Source: M3007 sp964539805
GTDB lineage: Bacteria; Bacteroidota; Bacteroidia; Chitinophagales; Saprospiraceae
Direction: 5' to 3'
DNA: 64,000 nt
NCBI GenBank assembly: GCA_964539805.1
Contig: CAZIKN010000001.1
Span: 1-64,000, forward strand
How positions within the stretch are numbered: position 1 is the stretch's first letter; each line of letters begins with the position of its first letter. The notes under the pieces were generated by a model. The model worked only from the letters and a program-made list of their open reading frames with translations, ran no database searches and was not told where the DNA came from. The translations under genes were made by a program, and so were the position numbers. This document shows, piece after piece, positions 52,249 through 61,753 of the stretch.

Positions 52249-53574
52249 TTATTTAGGCAGCACCAAACGTTCCACAAAACCTGATTCATCGGATTTGGTG
52301 AACACCCTTACGGAATAAATACCACTCGGCCATGAAGCAATATCTATGACCTGCGGTTGGTGTTCCGGCCCTGAGTAAGCCTGGTTAAAGACTATTCTAC
52401 CCAATTCATCCAAAACAAAGATCTTTACGATGGTTTCGCCTTGTACCTGTGCTTGCACGATGGATCCTTTGACCGGATTGGGAAACAATTCCAATTTTGC
52501 TCGTTTTCCAGTTTCAGCATATTGTGTTCCACTAAGGCATTCCGGGGCTATTCCTGTAGTGGTTTGTAACATGCCATTGGTAACAGACCAATGTTGCCAG
52601 TCCCCTCCAACGCTTGTGCTCCACTGGTTCAGGTCAAAAGTGCGATTACCAAGTGAATTACCACTGATGACACAAACTTTTATGGCCTTGTCATCGCGTT
52701 GCCATTGCAAGGGCAGTGAAGGCTGACAAACTTCCGGCGTATTTTCATTGATTTCGCAATTTATTTGAAGAAAATAGGCAAAATCATCACTATTTGTCCC
52801 GTACACCCTTGCCAGGCCTGAGGGTTCAATACATACGGCCGTGCGTTCATCACAGGCGATCCCGCGTAGCCTCTTTTTCCAATCCTTCATGGCCCTGGCC
52901 ATGAAGGCGACTTGACGGCCTCGGCGGTCGGGGTTGTCGTAGTGCGTATCCGTAATAAGGTTTTCGAGGTATTTGTTGTGTAAAAATGGCACAGTATCCA
53001 CTATTACCTGGGAAGCATAAGGATTGGCCAAAGCCGTTGCACTGCTTACACTGCCATTTTGAGCAGAAAAATATACCCCTCCTTGAATAGCCATGCCCGC
53101 GCTGGTGCCTCCTATCACAATGTTTCGATCCCTAATGGCTTGATTGATCAAGGTATCTATGCGTGTACCTCGCCAATAGGACACATATTTCCATTGGTCG
53201 CCGCCTGCAAACCAGATCCCTTCCGCTTTTTTTATCCTATCCTGAATGTAAGCAGCATTGGATGCTTTGGCATTGTGGCATACGATACTCTCAACCGAAT
53301 TGATCGCTACCCCCAATTCACTGAACAGATAATCATTGTAGCCATTGCTGCCGCTGTGCCGCAGCACCAGGACATCCCCTCCGTTGCATTGCCTCAAAAA
53401 CCATTTCATCGCCTCATCTACTTCCGTAGAGCCGCCCATCAGGCAGACGCCACCTTTTGGAAAAGCAATTTTATCTTGCTGGTTTCCAGTAAAATACGTG
53501 GTGTAGTCCTGTGTTTTTGCACCGCGCCCTGCCAAGATCAGCAAGCATAAAAAGCCTATCTGTTTAATATACAT
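52249..53574 (-). CDS. Cyanophycinase-like S51 peptidase with T9SS sorting domain
   Basis: A 441-residue secreted protein with a signal peptide (IGFLCLLILAGRGAKTQ). The S51 domain spans roughly residues 35-260: GGVCLMGGSTEVDEAMKWFL, VLVLRHSGSNGYNDY, IWFAGGDQWKYV, the nucleophile motif GGTSAGMAIQGG, and an ITDTHYDNPDRRGR segment. The last ~80 residues are a type A sorting domain (LELFPNPVKGSIVQ, IKIFVLDELGRIVFN-like, WPSGIYSVRVF). Members cleave beta-aspartyl bonds as in cyanophycin. Secretion suggests scavenging of external polymer or peptides. Confidence 0.9.
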   Translation of the reverse strand: MYIKQIGFLCLLILAGRGAKTQDYTTYFTGNQQDKIAFPKGGVCLMGGSTEVDEAMKWFLRQCNGGDVLVLRHSGSNGYNDYLFSELGVAINSVESIVCHNAKASNAAYIQDRIKKAEGIWFAGGDQWKYVSYWRGTRIDTLINQAIRDRNIVIGGTSAGMAIQGGVYFSAQNGSVSSATALANPYASQVIVDTVPFLHNKYLENLITDTHYDNPDRRGRQVAFMARAMKDWKKRLRGIACDERTAVCIEPSGLARVYGTNSDDFAYFLQINCEINENTPEVCQPSLPLQWQRDDKAIKVCVISGNSLGNRTFDLNQWSTSVGGDWQHWSVTNGMLQTTTGIAPECLSGTQYAETGKRAKLELFPNPVKGSIVQAQVQGETIVKIFVLDELGRIVFNQAYSGPEHQPQVIDIASWPSGIYSVRVFTKSDESGFVERLVLPK

Positions 53575-53722
53575 ATAAAGTTACAATTTAGCGCGTAAAT
53601 GTAAGGTATCCGATCTGTTTCACGTCTATCAACTAAAGCAAAATGCCGTCGCGTATGGCCCAAAAAGTATTTACTTTTTTTGCCTCGAAATCGCTGACTA
53701 AATTTTTACCTGTTTTTTTGAA

Positions 53723-53730
53723 TAGATTTG
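53723..53730 (+). promoter_or_regulatory. -7 element of the sugar porter/GH32 unit
   Basis: TAGATTTG fits TAnnTTTG, 21 bases before the ATG at 53752. No TTG is found at 17-23 bp upstream. Confidence 0.45.
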
Positions 53731-53751
53731 CCGCACAAAACACAAAACGAC

Positions 53752-55077
53752 ATGCAACAACGCAATATTTTTTACTGGTCCATAACGGTCGCATTAGCAG
53801 GTTTCCTCTTTGGTTTTGATACCGTTGTCATTTCAGGTGCGGACCTGTCACTTAAAGCACTTTGGCCTCGGGGTGAATGGTTCCACGGCTTTGTCGTAAT
53901 GGCTTCAGCACTTTGGGGTACAGTAATAGGTGCCATGTTTGGGGGCATACCAACAGACAAGATAGGCCGGAGGAAAACGCTGATTTGGATCGGAGTTTTT
54001 TACCTGCTATCCGCAGTAGGAGCGGCCGTGGCCAATGATCCCTGGATCTTTGCTTTTTTCCGATTCATTGGAGGCTTGGGAATTGGTGCTTCTACCGTGG
54101 CCGCACCTGCCTATATTTCTGAAATAGCACCGGCAAAAGACAGGGGAAAATTAGTGGCACTTTATCAATTCAATATTGTATTGGGTATTCTCGTTGCCTT
54201 TTTATCCAATTATTTGCTCAGTGGTTTGGGTGAAAACGCCTGGCGTTGGATGATAGGCGTGCAAGCATTCCCATCGTTGCTCTACATGATAATGGTTATT
54301 GGAGTGCCGGAAAGTCCACGCTGGTTACTGATTCAAAAAAATGATCGGGACGGGGCCGTTAAGACCATGAAACTGGCTAATCCGGAAATGGATACCGAAG
54401 CAGAGATACAACGTATTTTGGCGGATCACCACGGCGCGGATCACCGAGAAACGATTTTTACTCCCAAGTATCGTTTCCCGCTGCTTTTGGCCTTTTTGAT
54501 CGCATTTTTCAATCAATTTTCTGGTATTAATGCCTTTTTGTATTATGCACCTCGTATTTTTGAACTTGCAGGCCTTGAGAAAAGTTCGGCATTGTTAAGC
54601 AGCGTGGGCATTGGGGTCACCAATTTGATCTTTACTTTGATAGGAGTCACACTGATTGACCGATTTGGCCGCCGTCAATTGATGTACGTGGGCTCCGTTG
54701 GTTATATCATCTCATTGTCTTTGGTGGCCTTTGCTTTGGCTACGGGCATAAAAGGAATGACAATTCCCCTCTTATTGTTCTTGTTTATCGCCTCGCACGC
54801 CATTGGGCAAGGCGCGGTGATCTGGGTATTTATTGCCGAAATATTCCCCACGCACCTGAGGGCAAGCGGGCAAGCATTTGGCAGTTCGGTGCACTGGGTT
54901 TTGGCGGCCATCATCCCGGCCATGGTTCCGGTTTTGTTTACAACCATTGGTGCTGCCAAGGTTTTTTCAGTCTTTGCCATTATGATGGTATTCCAATTGA
55001 TATTTACCTGGCGCATAATGCCTGAAACCAAGGGGGTATCATTAGAAGATATGGAAGGGCAAATCAGAATGCACTAA
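53752..55077 (+). CDS. MFS sugar porter
   Basis: A 441-residue, 12-helix sugar porter. The ATG at 53752 (MQQRNIFYWSITVALAGFLFGFDT) was chosen, since the upstream in-frame codons overlap the promoter. Family motifs are GFLFGFDTVVISGA, GGIPTDKIGRRK, RFIGGLGIGASTVAAPAYISEIAPAKDRGKLVALYQFNI, PESPRWLL, QFSGINAFLYY and PETKGVSLEDME. It probably moves a mono- or disaccharide with H+. The GH32 gene follows after 13 bases, so fructose or sucrose is the likely substrate. Confidence 0.93.
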   Translation: MQQRNIFYWSITVALAGFLFGFDTVVISGADLSLKALWPRGEWFHGFVVMASALWGTVIGAMFGGIPTDKIGRRKTLIWIGVFYLLSAVGAAVANDPWIFAFFRFIGGLGIGASTVAAPAYISEIAPAKDRGKLVALYQFNIVLGILVAFLSNYLLSGLGENAWRWMIGVQAFPSLLYMIMVIGVPESPRWLLIQKNDRDGAVKTMKLANPEMDTEAEIQRILADHHGADHRETIFTPKYRFPLLLAFLIAFFNQFSGINAFLYYAPRIFELAGLEKSSALLSSVGIGVTNLIFTLIGVTLIDRFGRRQLMYVGSVGYIISLSLVAFALATGIKGMTIPLLLFLFIASHAIGQGAVIWVFIAEIFPTHLRASGQAFGSSVHWVLAAIIPAMVPVLFTTIGAAKVFSVFAIMMVFQLIFTWRIMPETKGVSLEDMEGQIRMH

Positions 55078-55090
55078 TCATCACTACTTC

Positions 55091-56671
55091 ATGACTATGG
55101 CCACCATCAGATTGTTTTTTCTTTTTTTCGCACTGCTCTCTTTTTGCTCCTGTCATAACAAGGCAGTGCCTGTTGTGAGCCAAAAATCAGCCTCTGGCTC
55201 CGAACAACACCGCCCTCGCTTTCATTTCACCCCAAAAGAGCAGTGGATGAATGACCCCAATGGCATGTTTTATTATGATGGGGAATACCACCTTTTTTAT
55301 CAGCATTATCCAGATTCTAATGTTTGGGGGCCAATGCATTGGGGGCATGCTATAAGCAAGGATATGGTACACTGGCAACACTTGCCCATTGCACTTTACC
55401 CGGACAAATTGGGCTATATTTTTTCCGGCAGTGCTGTAGTGGATTGGAAAAACAGCAGCGGACTGGGAGAGAATGGCCGGGCGCCTATAATTGCCATCTT
55501 TACCTATCATGACATGGAAGGGGAAAAAGCCGGTCGCTCAGATTTTCAATACCAGGGTATGGCCTACAGCAATGACAAAGGGCGAAGCTGGGTCAAGTAT
55601 GAGGGCAACCCCATTATTCCAAACACCCAAAAAATTCGCGATTTCAGAGACCCAAAAGTCATTTGGCATGAGCCTTCCCAACAGTGGATTATGGTTTTTG
55701 CGGCCCAAAACCATGTTAAATTTTGGGCATCCAGCGATCTGAAGCATTGGAAGCACCTGAGCGATTTTGGTCGGGAATACGGTGCTCATGGCGGTGTATG
55801 GGAATGCCCTGATCTATTCCCCATAAAGGTTGAAGGCAGCCAGGAAACCAAGTGGGCTTTATTGGTCAGCATAAATCCAGGTGCGCCAAATGGTGGCTCG
55901 GGAACCCAATATTTCGTTGGAGCGTTTGACGGTCAACGTTTTGTACCGGATACCGATTTTATCAAATCAACCCAAAACGGCCAGGCCGTGTGGTTAGATT
56001 ATGGCCGGGACAATTATGCCGGGGTAAGCTGGTCGGACATTCCACCATCCGATGGCCGAAGGCTTTTTATGGGCTGGATGAGCAATTGGGATTATGCACA
56101 AGTGGTGCCCACAAGCGTCTGGAGGAGTGCCATGACTCTGCCAAGAGCGCTGACCCTGCACCAAACGCCTGTCGGTTACAGGCTTTTTTCACAGCCGGCG
56201 CAGGAGTTGGCGATATTAAGAGGGAAAAACCATACTTTATCCGGTCAGGAACTTTCCGGGGAAAAAGCCATTGAACTCAAAAGCTCCTGTTATGAAATTA
56301 TACTGGAAGCAGAGATGGCAAGAGGTGAAAATCCTGATTTTGGCATTGAATGGCGCAATGAGCAGGGAGAATATTTCAGAATGGGCTATGACGCCAAAAA
56401 TAAACAGTATTACAGTGACAGAACTAAAGCGGGAAAGCACGGTTTTTCGGACAAATTTGCCCCAAGCATACACAAGGCGCCGCGTATATCAACAGGCAAT
56501 ACCATCAAAATGCACATTTTTCTGGATCTTGCCTCCGCAGAACTTTTTGCGGATGAGGGCGCCAGTTGCCTTACAGATATTTTTTTCCCTACGCAGGACT
56601 TTAACCCTCTCTATCTTTATTGTAACAACGGAAAAATAAAATTGAAAACCTGTAACATATTTGCTTTGTAG
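55091..56671 (+). CDS. Glycoside hydrolase family 32 (fructan/sucrose hydrolase), lipoprotein
   Basis: A 526-residue lipoprotein: signal peptide IRLFFLFFALLSFCSC (lipobox Cys near 22), so it acts on the cell envelope. The catalytic triad is visible: nucleophile Asp in WMNDPNGMFYY, the RDP Asp in DFRDPKVIWH and the acid/base Glu in WECPDLFPI. A C-terminal beta-sandwich of GH32 follows. It hydrolyses beta-fructosides such as sucrose, inulin or levan. The start may be the ATG at 55091 or at 55097. It is 13 bases after the sugar porter, which would import the released sugar. Confidence 0.93.
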   Translation: MTMATIRLFFLFFALLSFCSCHNKAVPVVSQKSASGSEQHRPRFHFTPKEQWMNDPNGMFYYDGEYHLFYQHYPDSNVWGPMHWGHAISKDMVHWQHLPIALYPDKLGYIFSGSAVVDWKNSSGLGENGRAPIIAIFTYHDMEGEKAGRSDFQYQGMAYSNDKGRSWVKYEGNPIIPNTQKIRDFRDPKVIWHEPSQQWIMVFAAQNHVKFWASSDLKHWKHLSDFGREYGAHGGVWECPDLFPIKVEGSQETKWALLVSINPGAPNGGSGTQYFVGAFDGQRFVPDTDFIKSTQNGQAVWLDYGRDNYAGVSWSDIPPSDGRRLFMGWMSNWDYAQVVPTSVWRSAMTLPRALTLHQTPVGYRLFSQPAQELAILRGKNHTLSGQELSGEKAIELKSSCYEIILEAEMARGENPDFGIEWRNEQGEYFRMGYDAKNKQYYSDRTKAGKHGFSDKFAPSIHKAPRISTGNTIKMHIFLDLASAELFADEGASCLTDIFFPTQDFNPLYLYCNNGKIKLKTCNIFAL

Positions 56672-56703
56672 GCCTTTTCATCGTCAATAAACACCATAAA
56701 CAC

Positions 56704-57171
56704 ATGAAACACCGTATTCGCTTGATAGGCATAGTACAAAAAGACGATCGGCTGCTTTTGGTCAAGCAGCAAAACCCTGAGAATGGATACACGCGCTGGG
56801 CCTTGCCAGGTGGAGGGTTTGAGCCTACCGATGAACACATCTTTGCGGGCGTGGAACGCGAGGTATTAGAAGAAACCGGCGTACAGGTACAGGCCAGCCG
56901 CTTGTTGATGATCAGTGAATATTTGGACAAAGGACAAAACCCGGTCCTGATGATCAATTTGTTCATTGAATGCCATCATCCAGTTGGGGAACCCCACATA
57001 GGGAATACCTTGGCGGACGATTATATCATTGATAGCGCATGGCTTTCAAGGTCGGAAATGAGGCACGACGCCACGCCTTTGTCCGACACCCTCAACAATG
57101 AATTATTTTGGGAAAACTTGCAGACAGGTTCGGAAACGGTTTTCCACCTGGGAAGAAAAGTATCGTATTAG
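56704..57171 (+). CDS. Nudix hydrolase
   Basis: A 155-residue Nudix protein. The Nudix box is complete: G-x5-E-x7-REVLEETGV, within the segment beginning GGGFEPTDEHIF (about residues 37-60). The start MKHRIRLIGIVQKDDRLLLVKQQ is typical. It cleaves a nucleoside diphosphate linked to another group; the substrate is not predictable. It lies 32 bases after GH32 but has no clear link to sugar use. Confidence 0.9.
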   Translation: MKHRIRLIGIVQKDDRLLLVKQQNPENGYTRWALPGGGFEPTDEHIFAGVEREVLEETGVQVQASRLLMISEYLDKGQNPVLMINLFIECHHPVGEPHIGNTLADDYIIDSAWLSRSEMRHDATPLSDTLNNELFWENLQTGSETVFHLGRKVSY

Positions 57172-57228
57172 CGCCTAAAATTGAAGAGAATTTATGACCT
57201 TTGAGCCGCTCTTAGCACATACATCAAT

Positions 57229-58411
57229 ATGTACCCTGATTTATCTTACCTTTTCCATGCCATTATCGGCACTGCACCTGATAATTGGCTATCCATGTTC
57301 AAAACCTTCGGCTTCTTTTTGGCCATAGCCTTTTTAGTCAGTGCCATGGTCTTCTATGCCGAGCTTAAACGCAAGGCAGGAGCAGGCATGTACGAACCCG
57401 CTACTGTTAAGTATTGGGAAGGCAAGCCAGCCTCCCTCACAGAAATTTTGGCCAATGCCCTTTTGGGATTGATCTTGGGCGGCAAGGGCTATTTTGCCTT
57501 TCAAAACTTTGAGACCTTTCGGACGGATCCTGCAGCGACTATCCTATCTGGCGCATTACATTGGCCATCAGCCATTATTGGCGCAATACTCTTGGGCGGC
57601 ATGACCTGGTGGGATGCGCGCCGCCGACAATTGGAAAACCCCATTGAGCGGAGTGTAAAGGTTTTTCCACATGATCGTATTACAGAACTCACTACATGGG
57701 CAGCCGTTGGCGGCATTGTGGGAGCCAAGTTATTTGATATTTTTGACAACTGGGATTCCTTTCTGGAAAACCCTCTGGGCGCTTTGTTATCGGGCGGGGG
57801 GGCTTGCTTTTCTTGGAGGCCTAATCCTTGGCTTTATAGCTGTTGTCACCTATATGTACCGCAATAATATTCCCTTTTGGCCAACCGCTGATGCTGTGGC
57901 ACCAGCCCTTGCCGCAGGCTATGGCACAGGGCGAATAGGCTGCCAAATGAGTGGTGATGGAGATTGGGGCATCGTCAACAGTGCGCCCAAACCCGATTGG
58001 CTTTCCTGGCTGCCGGATAGTTTTTGGGCTACAACTTATCCGCACAACGTATTAAACACCCCACGTACCGATCCGGTACCCAGCGTGCCCATTGAGGGAT
58101 GTACCTGGGACTATTGTATGCAGTTGAGTGAGCCGGTGTATCCCACGCCGTTGTACGAGGTGGCCATGATGCTCGTTGTCTTCGGTATCTTGTGGTACCT
58201 GCGCAAGCGTATCAAAGTAGTAGGGGTAATTTTTTGTATTTACCTTATGCTCACAGGCATTGAGCGTTTCATCATTGAAAAAATCCGTGTCAACGTGATA
58301 CACGATGTCTTAGGCATGAAGCTTACGCAAGCCGAAATACTATCCATTGTATTGTTCATCATAGGTTTGCTGGGAATGTTTATGCGTTTTAGGCAAAAAG
58401 ACAGGGAATAA
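57229..58411 (+). pseudogene. lgt: Prolipoprotein diacylglyceryl transferase, split by a frameshift in a G7 run
   Basis: Two overlapping frames together make one Lgt-like protein of about 393 residues. The first (from ATG at 57229) covers the N-terminal helices up to LLSGGG and then stops at 57865-57867. The second frame continues as LAFLGGLILGFIAVVTYMYRNN with GYGTGRIGCQMSGDGDWG (arginine region) and TPLYEVAMM, to the stop at 58411. Removing one G from the run 57796-57802 restores a continuous protein. Lgt adds diacylglycerol to lipobox Cys and is essential in most Gram-negatives, so an assembly error is likelier than true loss. Confidence 0.85.
57796..57802 (+). other. G7 homopolymer at the lgt frame break
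   Basis: Seven G residues follow GGGC. Upstream the codons read in the frame of 57229, and downstream protein similarity to Lgt continues in the frame shifted by one base. Six G residues would read Ser-Gly-Gly-Gly-Leu-Ala-Phe, as expected for the family. Confidence 0.85.
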
Positions 58412-58448
58412 AGCCTAAAGTCCTTCATCCAAAATTCAAAGCCTGCAC

Positions 58449-58456
58449 TACCTTTG
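58449..58456 (+). promoter_or_regulatory. -7 element of guaA, leaderless arrangement
   Basis: TACCTTTG matches TAnnTTTG exactly. Its last base is 7 bases before the A of the guaA ATG (58463), so transcription should start at or beside the start codon. Confidence 0.55.
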
Positions 58457-58462
58457 CGCGCC

Positions 58463-60001
58463 ATGAAAAAAATACTAATTCTCGATTTCGGTTCTCAATA
58501 TACGCAGCTCATTGCCCGTAGGGTGCGTGAGATGAATGTGTACTGCGAAATAGTACCCTACAACAAAATGCCCGAGCTCACTGCTGATATTCAGGGCGTT
58601 ATCCTTTCAGGAAGTCCATTCTCAGTGCGCCAGCCTGATGCGCTTCGCCTTGACTTAAATATTATTGCCGGGCAAAAACCCCTCCTTGGTATATGTTATG
58701 GCGCACAACTGATGGCCGATTTTTTTGGCGGCGAGGTTGGGCGCTCCGAAAAAAGGGAATACGGGAAGGTAATGCTCCAGCATCATGCCCCTCACGATCC
58801 CTTTTTTAGTGGCATATCCAAGCGTTCGCAGGTATGGATGAGCCATAGTGACACCATAATCCGAATGCCCGAAGGCTTTGAGGTGCTGGGCAGCTCAGAT
58901 ACGATCCCCTATGCGGCTTTCCGCTCTATTGAGGGCAAATATGACCAACCAGTATATGGCATACAGTTCCACCCTGAGGTATTCCACAGCTTGGAAGGTT
59001 TTGAAATATTGAAAAATTTTGTACAGGACATCTGTGGATGTGCAGCGGACTGGACGGCTGCCCATTTTGTAGATGAAACCATAGCAGAATTAAGACAAAA
59101 AATTGGCAACGAGAAAGTTATTATGGCCTTATCAGGAGGGGTTGACAGCACAGTGGCCGCTACCCTACTCCATCGCGCCATAGGTGATCGGCTTTTTTGC
59201 TTTTTTATTGACAACGGACTGCTACGCAAAAACGAGTTTCAGGAAGTGCTGGATTCCTACAAAGGCATGGGCCTTAACATAGAGGGCATAGATGCACGCG
59301 AACGCTTCTACACAGCATTGGCTGGCGTAAGCAATCCGGAGCAAAAACGCAAAATTATTGGCAAACTATTCATTGACCTGTTTGAGGAAGAAAGTGAAGC
59401 ACACCCTGATTTTCAATGGCTTGGACAAGGAACCATCTATCCTGATGTCATTGAATCCATCAGCGTACACGGTCCGTCAGTGACCATCAAAAGCCACCAC
59501 AACGTAGGCGGTTTGCCCGAAAAACTGAAACTAAAAATTGTGGAACCGTTGCGATCCCTCTTCAAAGATGAAGTCAGGCGAGTAGGCCGGGAATTGGGGG
59601 TTAGTACCAACATATTGGATCGCCATCCCTTCCCCGGTCCGGGTTTGGCCATCCGTATTCTGGGTGATATAAATCCCGAAAAAGTGCGTATCCTGCAAGA
59701 GGCCGACGCAATTTATATCGGCAAGCTAAAGCAACATGGACTTTACGACAAGGTTTGGCAGGCCGGCACCATTCTTTTACCCGTTTACTCCGTTGGGGTT
59801 ATGGGCGATGAGCGAACTTATGAACAAGCCATTGCACTGCGTGCCGTGAACTCCACCGACGGTATGACCGCCGAATGGAGTCATCTGCCACACGAGTTCC
59901 TCGCCGAGGTCAGCAGCGAAATTATAAACAATGTAAAAGGCATCAACCGTGTGGTTTATGATATTTCCACCAAACCACCTGCAACGATTGAATGGGAATG
60001 A
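58463..60001 (+). CDS. guaA: GMP synthase (glutamine-hydrolysing)
   Basis: A 512-residue bifunctional enzyme that aminates XMP to GMP. The class I amidotransferase half has the nucleophile Cys in LLGICYGAQLMADFF and His/Glu in GIQFHPEVFHS. The PP-loop ATP pyrophosphatase domain starts with IMALSGGVDSTVAATL, and the C-terminal dimer domain ends KPPATIEWE. The ATG at 58463 (MKKILILDFGSQ) is right; the frame extends three codons upstream only through the promoter. It converges on guaB, its pathway predecessor, across 46 bases with a small CCTGAC/GTCAGG hairpin. Confidence 0.97.
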   Translation: MKKILILDFGSQYTQLIARRVREMNVYCEIVPYNKMPELTADIQGVILSGSPFSVRQPDALRLDLNIIAGQKPLLGICYGAQLMADFFGGEVGRSEKREYGKVMLQHHAPHDPFFSGISKRSQVWMSHSDTIIRMPEGFEVLGSSDTIPYAAFRSIEGKYDQPVYGIQFHPEVFHSLEGFEILKNFVQDICGCAADWTAAHFVDETIAELRQKIGNEKVIMALSGGVDSTVAATLLHRAIGDRLFCFFIDNGLLRKNEFQEVLDSYKGMGLNIEGIDARERFYTALAGVSNPEQKRKIIGKLFIDLFEEESEAHPDFQWLGQGTIYPDVIESISVHGPSVTIKSHHNVGGLPEKLKLKIVEPLRSLFKDEVRRVGRELGVSTNILDRHPFPGPGLAIRILGDINPEKVRILQEADAIYIGKLKQHGLYDKVWQAGTILLPVYSVGVMGDERTYEQAIALRAVNSTDGMTAEWSHLPHEFLAEVSSEIINNVKGINRVVYDISTKPPATIEWE

Positions 60002-60019
60002 CGAGTAATGAGCGGTAGG

Positions 60020-60036
60020 CCTGACGAATGGTCAGG
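60020..60036. terminator. Short hairpin between guaA and guaB
   Basis: CCTGAC (60020-60025) and GTCAGG (60031-60036) around GAATG. It is the only stem in the 46-base gap between two convergent genes. It lacks a U-run. Confidence 0.35.
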
Positions 60037-60047
60037 ATAATGAGGGA

Positions 60048-61538
60048 TCAGCCTCTTGTATAATTGGGTGATTCCTTGGTGATGATGATATTATGCGGAT
60101 GACTCTCATTCATGCCAGCATTAGTGATCCGTACGAATTGCGCTTTCTCCTGCAATTCTGCCACCGTGCCCGCGCCGCAATAACCCATGCCCGCACGTAA
60201 TCCGCCTATATATTGGTTCATCACCTCTTGAAGGGTGCCTTTGTAGGGCACACGTCCTTCAATGCCTTCGGGTACCAATTTTTTAATATCGTCTTCTACG
60301 TCCTGAAAATAGCGGTCTTTGGAACCTTTTTCCATAGCGCCAAGACTGCCCATGCCGCGGTAAGCCTTAAATTTTCGACCATCAAACAGGATGGTTTCAC
60401 CGGGGGCCTCTTCCACGCCCGCAAACAATGAGCCTGCCATAATAGTACTGGCCCCTGCCGCAATGGCCTTGACGATATCTCCCGTGTAACGGATACCGCC
60501 ATCACCGATAATAGGCACACCAGAGCCTTGAATACCCCTTGAAGCATTCAAAATAGCCGATAATTGGGCGACACCTACGCCAGCCACAATACGGGTAGTA
60601 CAAATGCTGCCAGGGCCAACGCCCACTTTCACAGCATCCACACCAGCATCTACCAAGGCTTTTGCGCCAGCACCTGTGGCCACGTTACCCCCTACAATCT
60701 GCAATTTGGAAAATTTCAGTTTCAGGTGTTTAATAGTCTCCAATACCCCACGGGAATGCCCGTGAGCAGTATCCACGCAAACCACGTCCACACCCACGGC
60801 AGCCAAAGCGGCCACCCTTTCTTCTACATCAGGGGTAACCCCAACAGCGGCACCAACGACCAGACGGCCAAAGGAATCCTTGCAGGCATAGGGAAAATTT
60901 ACTCCTTTCATAATATCCTTGTAGGTGATGAGACCAACAAGCAGGTTATTGTCATCTACAACGGGCAGTTTTTCGATTTTATGCCGTTGCAAAATATCAC
61001 GCGCCTGCTCTAAAGTAGTACCCAAAGGAGCGGTCACCAAGCGGCCAGTCGTCATCAACTCGCTTACCAAGCGCGACTTATCTGTTTCAAAACGCAAATC
61101 CCTATTGGTGAGAATACCCACCAATAGGCCGTTTTGATTCGTGATCGGGATACCTCCGATGCTGTTTTTTCGCATCAGATCAAGCGCTTCTGCCACAGTG
61201 GCTTCAGGGTAAAGCGTCACGGGATCAATGATCATACCCGCCTCGGAGCGCTTTACGGCCCGCACCTGCTCGGCTTGGTCTTCGATGCTCATATTTTTGT
61301 GAATAATTCCGATGCCCCCCTGTCGGGCGATGGCAATGGCGAGGTTTTTGTCCGTCACGGTATCCATAGCTGCGGACACAATGGGGACATTCAGGCGAAT
61401 ATTTCGCGTCAGTTGCGTGCTGATGTCAACTTCTCTGGGTAAAACTTCGCTGTAAGCGGGGACGAGCAGAACGTCGTCATAAGTGAAGGACTCACCGAAA
61501 AACTTCGGGTCCGGCGATGGGGAAAAGTGCTGTTCCAT
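60048..61538 (-). CDS. guaB: IMP dehydrogenase
   Basis: A 496-residue enzyme that oxidises IMP to XMP with NAD+. A TIM barrel surrounds two CBS domains (about residues 95-215: MIIDPVTLYPEATVAEAL, TNRDLRFE, KLPVVDDNNLLVGLITYKDI). The catalytic Cys lies in VGVGPGSICTTRIVAG, the flap Arg in KAYRGMGSLGAME. The ATG at 61538 (MEQHFSPSPDPKFFG) is used. A GACCTTTG box, one mismatch from TAnnTTTG, ends 3 bases before the ATG. The gene faces guaA. Confidence 0.97.
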   Translation of the reverse strand: MEQHFSPSPDPKFFGESFTYDDVLLVPAYSEVLPREVDISTQLTRNIRLNVPIVSAAMDTVTDKNLAIAIARQGGIGIIHKNMSIEDQAEQVRAVKRSEAGMIIDPVTLYPEATVAEALDLMRKNSIGGIPITNQNGLLVGILTNRDLRFETDKSRLVSELMTTGRLVTAPLGTTLEQARDILQRHKIEKLPVVDDNNLLVGLITYKDIMKGVNFPYACKDSFGRLVVGAAVGVTPDVEERVAALAAVGVDVVCVDTAHGHSRGVLETIKHLKLKFSKLQIVGGNVATGAGAKALVDAGVDAVKVGVGPGSICTTRIVAGVGVAQLSAILNASRGIQGSGVPIIGDGGIRYTGDIVKAIAAGASTIMAGSLFAGVEEAPGETILFDGRKFKAYRGMGSLGAMEKGSKDRYFQDVEDDIKKLVPEGIEGRVPYKGTLQEVMNQYIGGLRAGMGYCGAGTVAELQEKAQFVRITNAGMNESHPHNIIITKESPNYTRG

Positions 61539-61668
61539 GCGCAAAGGTCTTGATTCTGATTTTATTTTTAGGAAAAAAATTAAGAAAAAAATTTTCAGAC
61601 GGGTTTGAGCGTTTTGGGGACTCCATTAGACCATGGTAAAAAAAGGCTTTTTTGATGTGAATTGTCAA

Positions 61669-61676
61669 TACCTTTG
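61669..61676 (+). promoter_or_regulatory. -7 element of the DUF6089 gene
   Basis: TACCTTTG, 77 bases before the ATG at 61754. A TTTG at 61651-61654 is only 14 bp upstream, too close for a standard -33 box. Confidence 0.4.
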
Positions 61677-61753
61677 CGTCCCTTTTTCGTTATCCAAGAA
61701 TTTCGATTTAAATGCCGGACAACCAAAAATACCGGCCATTCGTCAATTTTAAT

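Noticed and set aside
60048..61538. Long + strand frames opposite guaB and other genes (for example within gyrB and tgt)
   Set aside because: They are antisense shadows of strongly conserved proteins with no homology of their own.
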